A stretch of DNA of 14,391 bases, from positions 1 through 14,391 of the forward strand of contig JAHKXX010000294.1 of assembly GCA_020627425.1 (NCBI GenBank), given 5' to 3'. Origin of the DNA: a bacterium. Its GTDB lineage: Bacteria; Bacillota; Clostridia; Oscillospirales; Acutalibacteraceae. The notes below the pieces were generated by a model, which saw only the letters and a list, made by a program, of their open reading frames with translations, made no database searches and was not told the DNA's origin. Shown here in pieces: positions 6,861 through 14,006 of the stretch. Position 1 is the first letter of the stretch. Every line of letters begins with the position of its first letter. The translations under genes were made by a program, and so were the position numbers.

Positions 6861-6946
6861 TATAAGTTTGGTTTGATCTTGATCGAAAACCGATAAGAAC
6901 ATCCGTCACACATAAGCTTACTAAAAAACGGAGCGCAGCGACCCTT

Positions 6947-6980
6947 AATTTTCCATTTTCCACTTTCAATTTTCCATTTT
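6947..6980. repeat. AT-rich direct repeat with 21-base period
   Basis: AATTTTCCATTTT occurs at 6947-6959 and again at 6968-6980, with a related TTTTCCACTTTC spacer. It sits beside the GC-rich GAGCGCAGCGACC (6931-6943). Minus-strand translation gives a low-complexity MKVENGKL-type peptide, which I regard as an artefact. From general familiarity, similar A/T-rich reiterated strings occur between genes of many Oscillospiraceae. Apart from these entries and the adjacent hairpins, I see no gene in 6709-7141. Confidence 0.5.
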
Positions 6981-7071
6981 TTTGTTTTCTTGCTCAAGTG
7001 TCACAGAGTAACAGTATAAGTGTTTTTACCCATTATATTTTTACACTTAGATATTTTGTTAAGCAAACGCA

Positions 7072-7108
7072 ACAGACTGCTGCCGTAAAAACCGTGGCAG
7101 CAGCCTGT
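7072..7108 (-). terminator. Intrinsic terminator of glnN
   Basis: Inverted arms ACAG-A-CTGCTGCC (7072-7084) and GGCAGCAG-C-CTGT (7096-7108) form a 12-bp stem with one mismatch, located 33 bases beyond the glnN stop. The minus-strand tail TGCGTTTGCTT is only moderately U-rich. The plus-strand side is richer in T, but no plus-strand gene reads into it. Confidence 0.65.
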
Positions 7109-7141
7109 CTGTCCCTTTTCTGTTTTTCCTTTTTTTACCCC

Positions 7142-9232
7142 TTAAACACTGAACAGCATAGTACCGTATGACGGATACGGCCACAGTTTTGACGACATAT
7201 TCGACTCCATCTCATCGGCAACGGCGCGCAGCTCCTGCATGGCATTCAGTACGTTATCCTTATAATATACGGCAGTCTCTGTGATACCCTCTACTTCCTT
7301 TGCACCCATAACGGTTCTGTCGAGTCTGTCTATCTTTTTCATAAAGCACGACAGCAGGTTAGTAAGCTTTGACATAAGCTCTGTTTCCTGTGTTGTAATA
7401 AGCTCGGCATCCACAGACTTTACAAGGTTTACAGTTGTTGCAAGCTCTCTGATGTACGCAGCCACAGCAGGTATGATATCCTTCTTTGCCATATCAAGTG
7501 CAGTCAGAGCCTCTATATTCAGGATCTTTGAGTAGTTATCAAGCAGGATCTCGCTTCTGGAGCGAAGCTCCTTTTCGGAATATACGCCGTGTCTGGAGAA
7601 CAGGGCAACATTTTTTTCCGAATAGTACAGAGGCATACAGTCGGGCAGTGTGCGAAGGTTCATAAGACCTCTTCTCTTTGCCTCTTCGACCCATTCCTCA
7701 GAGTAGTTATCTCCGTTAAAAATTATTCTCTTATGCTCGGATACAGTTCTCTTCACAAGTTCCTCAGCCGCCGTCTTTATATCGTCTGCCTTCTCAAGCT
7801 CGTCGGCAAAATCCTTGAGTGAATCTGCAACTATAGTATTCAGTATAGTATTTGTACAGCCTATGTTCTCCGAAGAACCGAGCATTCTGAATTCAAACTT
7901 GTTTCCCGTAAAGGCAAAGGGAGATGTACGGTTTCTGTCGGTTGTATCTTTTGTGAAGTTGGGTATAGCCTTTACATTGGTATCCATAACGATCGAGGTT
8001 TTTTCCTCATAATCCTCATCATTTATTATTGCATGGAGCACATCGGTAAGCTCGTCGCCGAGATACATCGACATAATAAACGGTGGTGCTTCGTTTCCTC
8101 CAAGACGGTGATCGTTGCCGGCGCTTGCCGCAGCGATCCTAAGAAGATCCTGATGCTCGTCAACCGCGCGGATAACGGCTGCAAGGAATACGAGGAACTG
8201 AGTGTTTTCTCTGGGCTTCTTGGTAGGCTCTAAAAGGTTCTTACCGGTATCTGTAGATATTGCCCAGTTATTGTGCTTACCGGAACCGTTCACTCCTGCA
8301 AAAGGCTTTTCGTGCAGCAGACACACTAGTCCGTGTCTTTCGGCTATACGCTTCATAAGCTCCATTGTAAGCTGGTTGTGATCCGTCGCTATATTCGAGG
8401 TGTCAAAAATAGGAGCCATCTCGTGCTGGGCGGGAGCAACCTCGTTGTGCTTTGTCTTGGACAGTATACCGTGTTTCCATAGCTCCTCGTCAAGCTCTTT
8501 CATAAACTCAGACACACGCGGCTTCAGGGAGCCGAAATAGTGATCCTCCAGCTCCTGACCCTTTGGAGGTCTTGCGCCAAAAAGCGTTCTGCCACAATAG
8601 ATAAGATCCTTTCTCTTATAGAAAACCTCTTTGTCTATAAGAAAATACTCCTGCTCTGCACCTACTGTGGTATTGACTCTCTTTGACTCGTTGTCGCCGA
8701 AAAGTCTCAGAATACGCAGTGCCTGCTTGTTTATGACCTCCATAGAACGCAGCAGCGGCGTCTTTTTATCGAGGATCTCTCCAGTATATGAACAGAAGGC
8801 TGTCGGTATACACAGGGAGCCGTCTTTTATAAATGCATAGGATGTAGGATCCCAAGCGGTATAGCCCCTCGCTTCAAAGGTAGCGCGGATACCTCCGGAC
8901 GGGAAGCTGGAAGCGTCAGGCTCGCCCTTTATCAGTTCTTTTCCCGAAAAGGACATTATTACCTTGCCCTCACCGATAGGCTGTATAAAGCTGTCGTGCT
9001 TTTCGGCAGTAACACCCGTCATAGGCTGGAACCAGTGAGTAAAATGGGTAGCACCGTTTTCTATAGCCCACTCCTTCATGGAATGTGCAACTACATTTGC
9101 AACATTGATGTCGAGCGACTTACCCTCTTTAATGGTTTTTTTCAGCGCTTTGTAGGTATCCTTCGGCAGGCGCTGCTTCATTTTCACATCGTCAAAAACA
9201 AGAGAACCGAAGATCTCAGGTACATTTATCAT
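7142..9232 (-). CDS. glnN: Type III glutamine synthetase (GSIII)
   Basis: A 696-residue ammonia-assimilating enzyme, ATP-dependent glutamate to glutamine, of the large GSIII class known from Bacteroides, cyanobacteria and rumen Ruminococcus. It is a dodecamer of about 75-kDa subunits, unlike the roughly 450-residue GSI. Visible motifs: AEQEYFLID (192-200, metal/glutamate site), NEVAPAQHE (263-271), GVNGSGKHNNW (313-323, glutamate/ATP region), and NDHRLGGNEAPP (373-384). The C-terminal long helical extension is typical of GSIII. AGGAG lies seven bases before the ATG. It is monocistronic, with its own SigA promoter and terminator. The 5' leader contains a terminator-like hairpin, so transcription attenuation by nitrogen status is possible. 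It has no adenylylation context nearby. Confidence 0.96.
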   Translation of the reverse strand: MINVPEIFGSLVFDDVKMKQRLPKDTYKALKKTIKEGKSLDINVANVVAHSMKEWAIENGATHFTHWFQPMTGVTAEKHDSFIQPIGEGKVIMSFSGKELIKGEPDASSFPSGGIRATFEARGYTAWDPTSYAFIKDGSLCIPTAFCSYTGEILDKKTPLLRSMEVINKQALRILRLFGDNESKRVNTTVGAEQEYFLIDKEVFYKRKDLIYCGRTLFGARPPKGQELEDHYFGSLKPRVSEFMKELDEELWKHGILSKTKHNEVAPAQHEMAPIFDTSNIATDHNQLTMELMKRIAERHGLVCLLHEKPFAGVNGSGKHNNWAISTDTGKNLLEPTKKPRENTQFLVFLAAVIRAVDEHQDLLRIAAASAGNDHRLGGNEAPPFIMSMYLGDELTDVLHAIINDEDYEEKTSIVMDTNVKAIPNFTKDTTDRNRTSPFAFTGNKFEFRMLGSSENIGCTNTILNTIVADSLKDFADELEKADDIKTAAEELVKRTVSEHKRIIFNGDNYSEEWVEEAKRRGLMNLRTLPDCMPLYYSEKNVALFSRHGVYSEKELRSRSEILLDNYSKILNIEALTALDMAKKDIIPAVAAYIRELATTVNLVKSVDAELITTQETELMSKLTNLLSCFMKKIDRLDRTVMGAKEVEGITETAVYYKDNVLNAMQELRAVADEMESNMSSKLWPYPSYGTMLFSV

Positions 9233-9264
9233 GATGACGCTCCTATTCGTATTTTTTAAAGCAA

Positions 9265-9303
9265 AAGGGTGCCGTAGGCTTTTTTCTAACCTACAGCACC
9301 CTT
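9265..9303 (-). promoter_or_regulatory. Terminator-like hairpin in the glnN 5' leader (candidate attenuator)
   Basis: Arms 9303-9290 and 9278-9265 (minus strand AAGGGTGCTGTAGG and its partner) pair over 14 bp with one G-U and an 11-base loop. AGC/GCT can extend the stem after a two-base bulge. The minus-strand 3' side continues TTGCTTTAAAAAA. It lies about 10 bases after the predicted transcription start and about 30 bases before the glnN ribosome-binding site, so it is within the message and not a terminator of an upstream gene. A purely mRNA-stabilising 5' hairpin is the alternative. Confidence 0.6.
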
Positions 9304-9318
9304 GCTGTTGTTGAGAAA

Positions 9319-9347
9319 ATTATATATCAGCTTTTCTAATAAGTCAA
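9319..9347 (-). promoter_or_regulatory. SigA-type promoter of glnN
   Basis: On the minus strand: TTGACT (9347-9342), a 17-base spacer, then perfect TATAAT (9324-9319). The predicted start is near 9312, giving a leader of about 80 bases that contains the hairpin at 9265-9303. Confidence 0.8.
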
Positions 9348-9447
9348 TAGCGCAAAAAAAATTTGTCGAATTGTTTTATTTTCGGTTGACTGTGAACTGT
9401 TTTATGGTGATTTAAACGGTACGGATAAATATATACTTCTTTTTGTG

Positions 9448-9476
9448 TTGACCGTTTGAAAAGCGGGTGCTATAAT
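9448..9476 (+). promoter_or_regulatory. SigA-type promoter of the two-domain transferase gene
   Basis: TTGACC (9448-9453), a 17-base spacer, and perfect TATAAT (9471-9476) preceded by TGC, an extended -10. The predicted start is near 9483, about 73 bases before ATG 9556. The stretch 9350-9447 between the two divergent promoters is AT-rich and shows no other clear element. Confidence 0.85.
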
Positions 9477-9555
9477 ATTTTTATCGGGGGCAATAATTCC
9501 GAATGACGACGGAGGCTTGTCCGTTTTTTCACATATAACTGTTTCGGAGAGTAAT

Positions 9556-12294
9556 ATGGCAAGAAACTATTTTTTCAGTATAAATTTACTTATAAAGAGC
9601 GAATCGCACCTTGAAAATTCAATAAACTCCGTTATAGGCAATAAAAAATTCTTTTCCGAAAATGTACAGCTGCTGCTGATAGATACCGTTTGCAGTGATT
9701 TCAGCACAGAGTTATGCTCTAAATACAGCAGTATGTTTCCGGAGAATGTTTATTTTATAGACTGCGCCGGCAAAACAGTCGCCGAAAGCTATAATGACGC
9801 TGCACCTCTTTGCAGCGGTCAGTATGTTTCATATATAGATAATTACAGTGAATATTCACCGGAGCTTCTGTCGAAGCTTTACACTGTAGTACAAAAGGGC
9901 AGAATACCCATAGTATGCGTTCAGCCTCTTATAGATATGCCGGGAAGTCCGGTTAAGCCCTATGTTGATGATATTAAAAAAGGTCTTGTTAAGCTGCGCG
10001 ACAAGCCGGACAGCTTCATACTCTTGCTCGGATGTTATTTTTTCAACAGAAAGGTAATTGAAGGCGAAAGCTTTGATACACAGCTAAGGTTTCACTATGA
10101 CGCAAAGTTCATAACTGAAATGCTTCTGAAGACCTATTCATATATATTTCTGGATGATTTAAGCTATACCACATCAAGCCCTACCGAAAAGGATTTTACA
10201 AGATACGAGGGTCAGTACAGCCGCGCCTTTTATACAAACTCCGTAAACTCCTTTATTATACCTATGCTGACAAGCTATGTCGGCTCTGTGCTTGTACAGT
10301 CGGTCATGATGTACCTTATCAACGTAAAGCTGTCACTGAACGCGGACGAAAGATATAAGAATATAATAATCGGTAATTATGTTACCGAGTTTATAGATAC
10401 GGTCGCAGTGGCGTTAAAATACATTGATGACGCGGTGATCCTCAGCAAGCGGCTGTGCCGCACCTGTATGCTCGATCCCGAAACTCCGTTCAGGCTGATA
10501 AGACTTAAATATAAAGACAAAAAGCTGTTTCCTCATATTGAGAGCGCTTTGCCTGATGAGGAAAAAAAGCTTACATACTATAACATAAACAGCCATGCCT
10601 ACAATACGATCCTCAGCGGAGAGTTTATTGCAAGCGTAAACGACGCAATAGTTACCCGATCCGTAGATATAAGCGCGGAAATAGTTGCGATAAACTATGA
10701 CGAGAGCGGACTTTATATAGACGCACGGCTGTCGGGCTGTGCGTGTCTTGATGAAAACGATTTCACAGTATATGCCGTTGTAAACAGAAAAAAACAAAGC
10801 GTTATAAAATCAGAGGTATACACCCTTTGCAAGCTGTTTGATATAAGCTTTCTGAAAAAGTATTCCTTCAGGTTTTTTGTACCGGTCAGTGACGGAAAAA
10901 ACATAGACACGGTTTTTCTTGTTATGCGCTGCTTTGGGCTGAGTCTCAGGCTGAGGCTTGGCTTTAACGGCAATTTTTCACGACTTTCAAGCAGAATAAA
11001 AAGCAGCTATTGGCATTTTCTTGACAGGATACTGACATATGACGAAAAGGGCTGTGCTATGGTCATAAGGAAAGCCACCGACAGTCTTTGTTCTATGTGC
11101 GAGAGTAAGTATTTATCCGAAATATCACAGAATATGTCTATCGCAGACGCTATATATTATCGTCAGATAAGGCATGCTGTACGCAAGAACCGAAACGATA
11201 AAAACCGCGTGCCGTCGATATTGTTTTTTGACAATAGCGGAGTAAACTATAACGGAAATCTGTTATTCAGATATTTTTCACGCTTTAGCAGACCCGGTGC
11301 AGTGGATGTTTACTTTTGTGCGAGGGCGGACTCTGAGGAACATGCATTTTTGCTGGATTCCGAATATGAGCATGTACTCACGACAGGCTCCAGAAAATGT
11401 AAGGTACAGGCTCTCTCCGGCGATGTCATCGTATCCACGGAATATGATACATATAATGCCATCGGCTTCAGCGAGGCAGACAGACTTTTCTTGAGGGATC
11501 TTATGGATGTCAGCATTGTATCCATAAAGAACTCATTCTCGGTAAAAAATTCTGCACAATTTGATAACAGACTTCGCGACAATGCACAGCTTGTTTTATG
11601 TGCCTCAAGGTACGAAAAAGAAAACCTGTGTGCCGGCATATATGACTATGACGAAAGCATGATACGCGTTGTCGGTTATCCTATGCTTGACGCGCTGAAG
11701 GACGATAAGCAGAAGGTAATACTGCTGTCTCCGTGTGAAAGACGGATCTTTCAGATATATGAAAACTCAGGCTTTTATCATTTTGCCGACAGCAGGTTTT
11801 TTAAGGCTTACAACGCCCTTCTGACAAATACCGAGCTTCAGGAGACCCTTCGCAAAAGCGGTTACACTCTGGCTGTGCTTCTGCCAAAAAGCATTGAAAA
11901 ATACGGAAAGATGTTTTATACAAACGATGTCATAAAGCTATACTCAAACAAGGAGAAAAACGAACAAAAGCTTGTAAAACGTGCAAGAGCACTGATCACC
12001 GATTATTCGGAGCTGCAATATAAGTTTGCCTATCTGAATAAGCCCGTAATATACTATATGCCACAGGGCTTGCCGGCAGACTCGGAATACAGAAATATTA
12101 AAATATCCCGCGACGGCTTCGGAGAGATGATAGTAGATCCCCACAGGCTTAACGAGTATCTGAAGAAAAACCTTCCGTCAGGACTCACTCAGCCGCTTAG
12201 ATTTGAACAGCGTACCAAAGAGTTTTTCAGATACAAGGACAGTAACAACTGCAAACGCGTTATGCAGCTTTTACTCGACAGCTTTATATATTAA
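9556..12294 (+). CDS. GT2-like plus CDP-glycerol glycerophosphotransferase-like protein, active sites apparently degenerate
   Basis: A 912-residue soluble protein with no signal peptide. Residues 1 to about 220 look like a GT-A family 2 glycosyltransferase (LIDTVCSD at 41-48; YND then SGQYVSYIDNYSEYSPE at 79-103). The middle is unassigned. From about 550 to the end it resembles the TagB/TagF glycerophosphotransferase domain: ILFFDNSGVNYNGN near 555, VVGYPMLDAL, and RARALITDYSELQYKFAYLNKPVIYY around 810-835. Relatives build teichoic acids or other glycerophosphate polymers. The usual DxD of GT2 reads DNYS (95-98), the HG motif of TagF reads KN (658-659), and the HP motif reads KS (778-779), so catalysis is doubtful. 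ATG 9556 has GGAGAG six to four bases upstream. An upstream TTG at 9517 is one base from GGAGG, too close to use. It is monocistronic with its own promoter and terminator. Confidence 0.8.
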   Translation: MARNYFFSINLLIKSESHLENSINSVIGNKKFFSENVQLLLIDTVCSDFSTELCSKYSSMFPENVYFIDCAGKTVAESYNDAAPLCSGQYVSYIDNYSEYSPELLSKLYTVVQKGRIPIVCVQPLIDMPGSPVKPYVDDIKKGLVKLRDKPDSFILLLGCYFFNRKVIEGESFDTQLRFHYDAKFITEMLLKTYSYIFLDDLSYTTSSPTEKDFTRYEGQYSRAFYTNSVNSFIIPMLTSYVGSVLVQSVMMYLINVKLSLNADERYKNIIIGNYVTEFIDTVAVALKYIDDAVILSKRLCRTCMLDPETPFRLIRLKYKDKKLFPHIESALPDEEKKLTYYNINSHAYNTILSGEFIASVNDAIVTRSVDISAEIVAINYDESGLYIDARLSGCACLDENDFTVYAVVNRKKQSVIKSEVYTLCKLFDISFLKKYSFRFFVPVSDGKNIDTVFLVMRCFGLSLRLRLGFNGNFSRLSSRIKSSYWHFLDRILTYDEKGCAMVIRKATDSLCSMCESKYLSEISQNMSIADAIYYRQIRHAVRKNRNDKNRVPSILFFDNSGVNYNGNLLFRYFSRFSRPGAVDVYFCARADSEEHAFLLDSEYEHVLTTGSRKCKVQALSGDVIVSTEYDTYNAIGFSEADRLFLRDLMDVSIVSIKNSFSVKNSAQFDNRLRDNAQLVLCASRYEKENLCAGIYDYDESMIRVVGYPMLDALKDDKQKVILLSPCERRIFQIYENSGFYHFADSRFFKAYNALLTNTELQETLRKSGYTLAVLLPKSIEKYGKMFYTNDVIKLYSNKEKNEQKLVKRARALITDYSELQYKFAYLNKPVIYYMPQGLPADSEYRNIKISRDGFGEMIVDPHRLNEYLKKNLPSGLTQPLRFEQRTKEFFRYKDSNNCKRVMQLLLDSFIY

Positions 12295-12301
12295 AAGAAC
12301 A

Positions 12302-12326
12302 GGAGAGCACGATCGTTGTGCTCTCC
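12302..12326. terminator. Intrinsic terminator between convergent genes
   Basis: A 9-bp stem GGAGAGCAC/GTGCTCTCC with a 7-base loop lies eight bases after the transferase stop. It is followed on the plus strand by CCTTTTATCTTTT. It probably ends the rightward transcript and, more weakly, the leftward one, whose last gene stops at 12331. Confidence 0.82.
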
Positions 12327-12330
12327 CCTT

Positions 12331-12705
12331 TTATCTTTTGAATTGTTCAACCGGAACGCCGAGCTTTTCCAGTATATCCACAAGACCCTCATAGATCTCT
12401 TCACGGGAAAAATTACAGCTGATAAGACGTTCATCCGATAGTTCGTTTAACTGCCTGTAAAAATCAATAGCCAGTTCCAGATACTTATCAGTCATTTCCG
12501 CGTTATTAAAGAGCAGATTCTCTGCCTCACAGATCCTGCCCTCTATCACAAGCTTTTGCAGATCAAGATGAGTCTGATCGGCAACAGTCAGCATTTCAGA
12601 TGTTTCAAATTCATATCCTATTTTGTCATTCTGGAATATTATCTGCGAAAAAAACCGGGTCATCATCTCAATCTGGCGCATTATCCAGTCATCATGAAAT
12701 CCCAT
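12331..12705 (-). CDS. Small helical protein, DUF6483-like
   Basis: A 124-residue acidic, all-helical cytoplasmic protein of unknown function. It opens with DWIMRQIEMMTRFFSQIIF and has a later helix pair around EGRICEAENLLFNNAEMTDKYLELAIDFYRQLNELSD that looks TPR-like. The N-terminus and length match the DUF6483 family of Clostridia as I remember it. It has no transmembrane segment, no metal motif and no catalytic signature. The ATG has a good ribosome-binding site (GGGGAG, five bases away) right after an A8 tract. It follows the HI0933-type flavoprotein gene after a 77-base gap filled by an inverted repeat, so it may or may not be cotranscribed. Confidence 0.8.
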   Translation of the reverse strand: MGFHDDWIMRQIEMMTRFFSQIIFQNDKIGYEFETSEMLTVADQTHLDLQKLVIEGRICEAENLLFNNAEMTDKYLELAIDFYRQLNELSDERLISCNFSREEIYEGLVDILEKLGVPVEQFKR

Positions 12706-12723
12706 ATGCTCTCCCCTTTTTTT

Positions 12724-12782
12724 GGCAATACCTCACAAAGATGTGGTGCCAAGCCGTCAGGCGGTCTTTGGGCGGTGTTGCC
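12724..12782. repeat. Imperfect palindrome of about 60 bp between the flavoprotein and DUF6483-like genes
   Basis: Arms 12724-12741 (GGCAATACCTCACAAAGA) and 12765-12782 are inverted copies matching at 15 of 18 positions. An inner GCC/GGC pair (12748-12750, 12760-12762) lies in the loop. The right arm ends exactly at the flavoprotein stop codon, and the left arm is next to a T8 run. It could be a small mobile palindromic repeat (MITE- or REP-like) or an mRNA processing or attenuation hairpin. Minus-strand transcripts from both neighbours would contain it. Confidence 0.65.
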
Positions 12783-14006
12783 TTAACCTTCTGCTGCAAG
12801 AACTGCGGTAGAAAACGCCGCCTGTATATTAAAGCCTCCTGTAAGACAGTCAATGTCCATAACTTCACCTGCAAAATAAAGTCCCTTACATAGCTTTGAC
12901 TGCATTGTTTTCGGGTCTATCTCACGGACGCTGACTCCGCCGCTTGTCACTATAGCTTCTTCGATCGGGCGAAAGCCCTTTACGGTAAGGGTATAGCTTT
13001 TCATAACTTCGGCTATTTTTATTCGGTCGGCTCTTGACATTTCGCAGCAGGGCTTATCACCGTCTATGCCGGAAGCTTTTATAAAGTCCGTTACAAGCTC
13101 TCCCGGGAGCATACTGCGAAGTAACCGTCGGCAGTCCTGACGCGGGTTTTCGGATATTTCACGCAGAATTCTTTTATCAAGCTTTTCTCTGTCAAGAGCA
13201 GGCTTTAAGTCTATTTGTATCCTGTATCTGCCGCTTTCCATTTCTCTCATATAAGAGCTGGCACTAAGTGTAAGCGCGCCTGATACTCCGTAACTCATAA
13301 GCTGTATCTCACCGAGTGATGAATATAGCTTCTTTTTCTTTTTTGTATCTGTAAACGTAACGCTGACATTTTTCAGCAGCAGTCCGCGTGCAGAATAGTC
13401 CGGTTTTTCTATTGTTTCCAGCGGTACCAGTGACGGCTTTGGCGTCACTATAGTATGCCCGGCTTTTTTCGCAAAGCGGTATCCGTCACCTGTAGAGCCT
13501 GTCAGCGGATATGACAGACCTCCGCACGCCACTATCAGCTTATCACATTCTATAGCTTCACCGTCTGCTATAATACCTTTTATACTGCCGTTTTCTGTTA
13601 TAATATCATCAACATTTTTATTTACAAACACACAACCGGATTTTTTGGCAGTAAAAAACAAGGTATCTATTACATCGGAGGATCTGTCCGATACGGGAAA
13701 TACCCTGTTGCCGCGTTCTGTCTTCAGATGTAAGCCGTGCGACTCAAAAAAGCTTATAGTATCCTGCGGCGAAAACCTTATGAGCGCACTGTATAAAAAC
13801 CTGCCGTTGGTAACCGTATTTGCAATAAAGGTGTTTATATCGCAATTATTGGTAAGGTTACATCTTCCCTTGCCGCTGATATAGAGTTTTCGTCCGATTT
13901 TGGGATTTTTTTCGTAGATATATACACGATCACCTTGCCCGGCAGAAAAAATGCCTGCCATAGTACCGGCGGCTCCGGCACCGATTATTATTACTTTTTT
14001 GTTCAA
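12783..14006 (-). CDS. HI0933/YhiN-family FAD-dependent oxidoreductase
   Basis: A 407-residue flavoprotein of the HI0933 family (TIGR00275 type; related to E. coli YhiN and BaiN). The N-terminal Rossmann fold has GAGAAG (9-14), and the diagnostic GRKLYISGKGRCNLTN follows at 38-53. A second hallmark, FAGEVMDIDCLTGGFNIQAAF, is near the C-terminus. The physiological substrate of most members is unknown; BaiN acts on bile-acid intermediates, but that activity should not be assumed here. The start is TTG at 14006: AGGAG (14015-14019) lies eight bases upstream, and the TTG overlaps the stop of the preceding gene (TTGA). Length is normal. It is translationally coupled to the SIS-domain regulator. 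Confidence 0.92.
   Translation of the reverse strand: MNKKVIIIGAGAAGTMAGIFSAGQGDRVYIYEKNPKIGRKLYISGKGRCNLTNNCDINTFIANTVTNGRFLYSALIRFSPQDTISFFESHGLHLKTERGNRVFPVSDRSSDVIDTLFFTAKKSGCVFVNKNVDDIITENGSIKGIIADGEAIECDKLIVACGGLSYPLTGSTGDGYRFAKKAGHTIVTPKPSLVPLETIEKPDYSARGLLLKNVSVTFTDTKKKKKLYSSLGEIQLMSYGVSGALTLSASSYMREMESGRYRIQIDLKPALDREKLDKRILREISENPRQDCRRLLRSMLPGELVTDFIKASGIDGDKPCCEMSRADRIKIAEVMKSYTLTVKGFRPIEEAIVTSGGVSVREIDPKTMQSKLCKGLYFAGEVMDIDCLTGGFNIQAAFSTAVLAAEG

Noticed and set aside
6737..6960. Tetrahydrofolate or ZTP riboswitch for fhs
   Set aside because: The conserved cores of these riboswitches could not be found on the minus strand, and the predicted promoter leaves only about 30 bases of leader. 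A covariance-model scan would settle it.
6757..6969. 70-codon minus-strand ORF upstream of fhs
   Set aside because: Built from the AT-rich direct repeat and the hairpin element, no ribosome-binding site, no recognisable domain, and it overlaps the fhs promoter.
9503..9538. 11-codon leader ORF (MTTEACPFFHI)
   Set aside because: No well-placed ribosome-binding site and no regulatory codon run or downstream attenuator.
9517..9555. Upstream TTG start adding 13 residues to the transferase
   Set aside because: GGAGG ends one base before the TTG, too close for initiation; ATG 9556 has a properly spaced GGAGAG and begins the recognisable domain.
12692..12874. 60-codon minus-strand ORF overlapping the flavoprotein 3' end
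   Set aside because: It is an out-of-frame reading of the flavoprotein end and of the 60-bp palindrome, with no supporting start signal.
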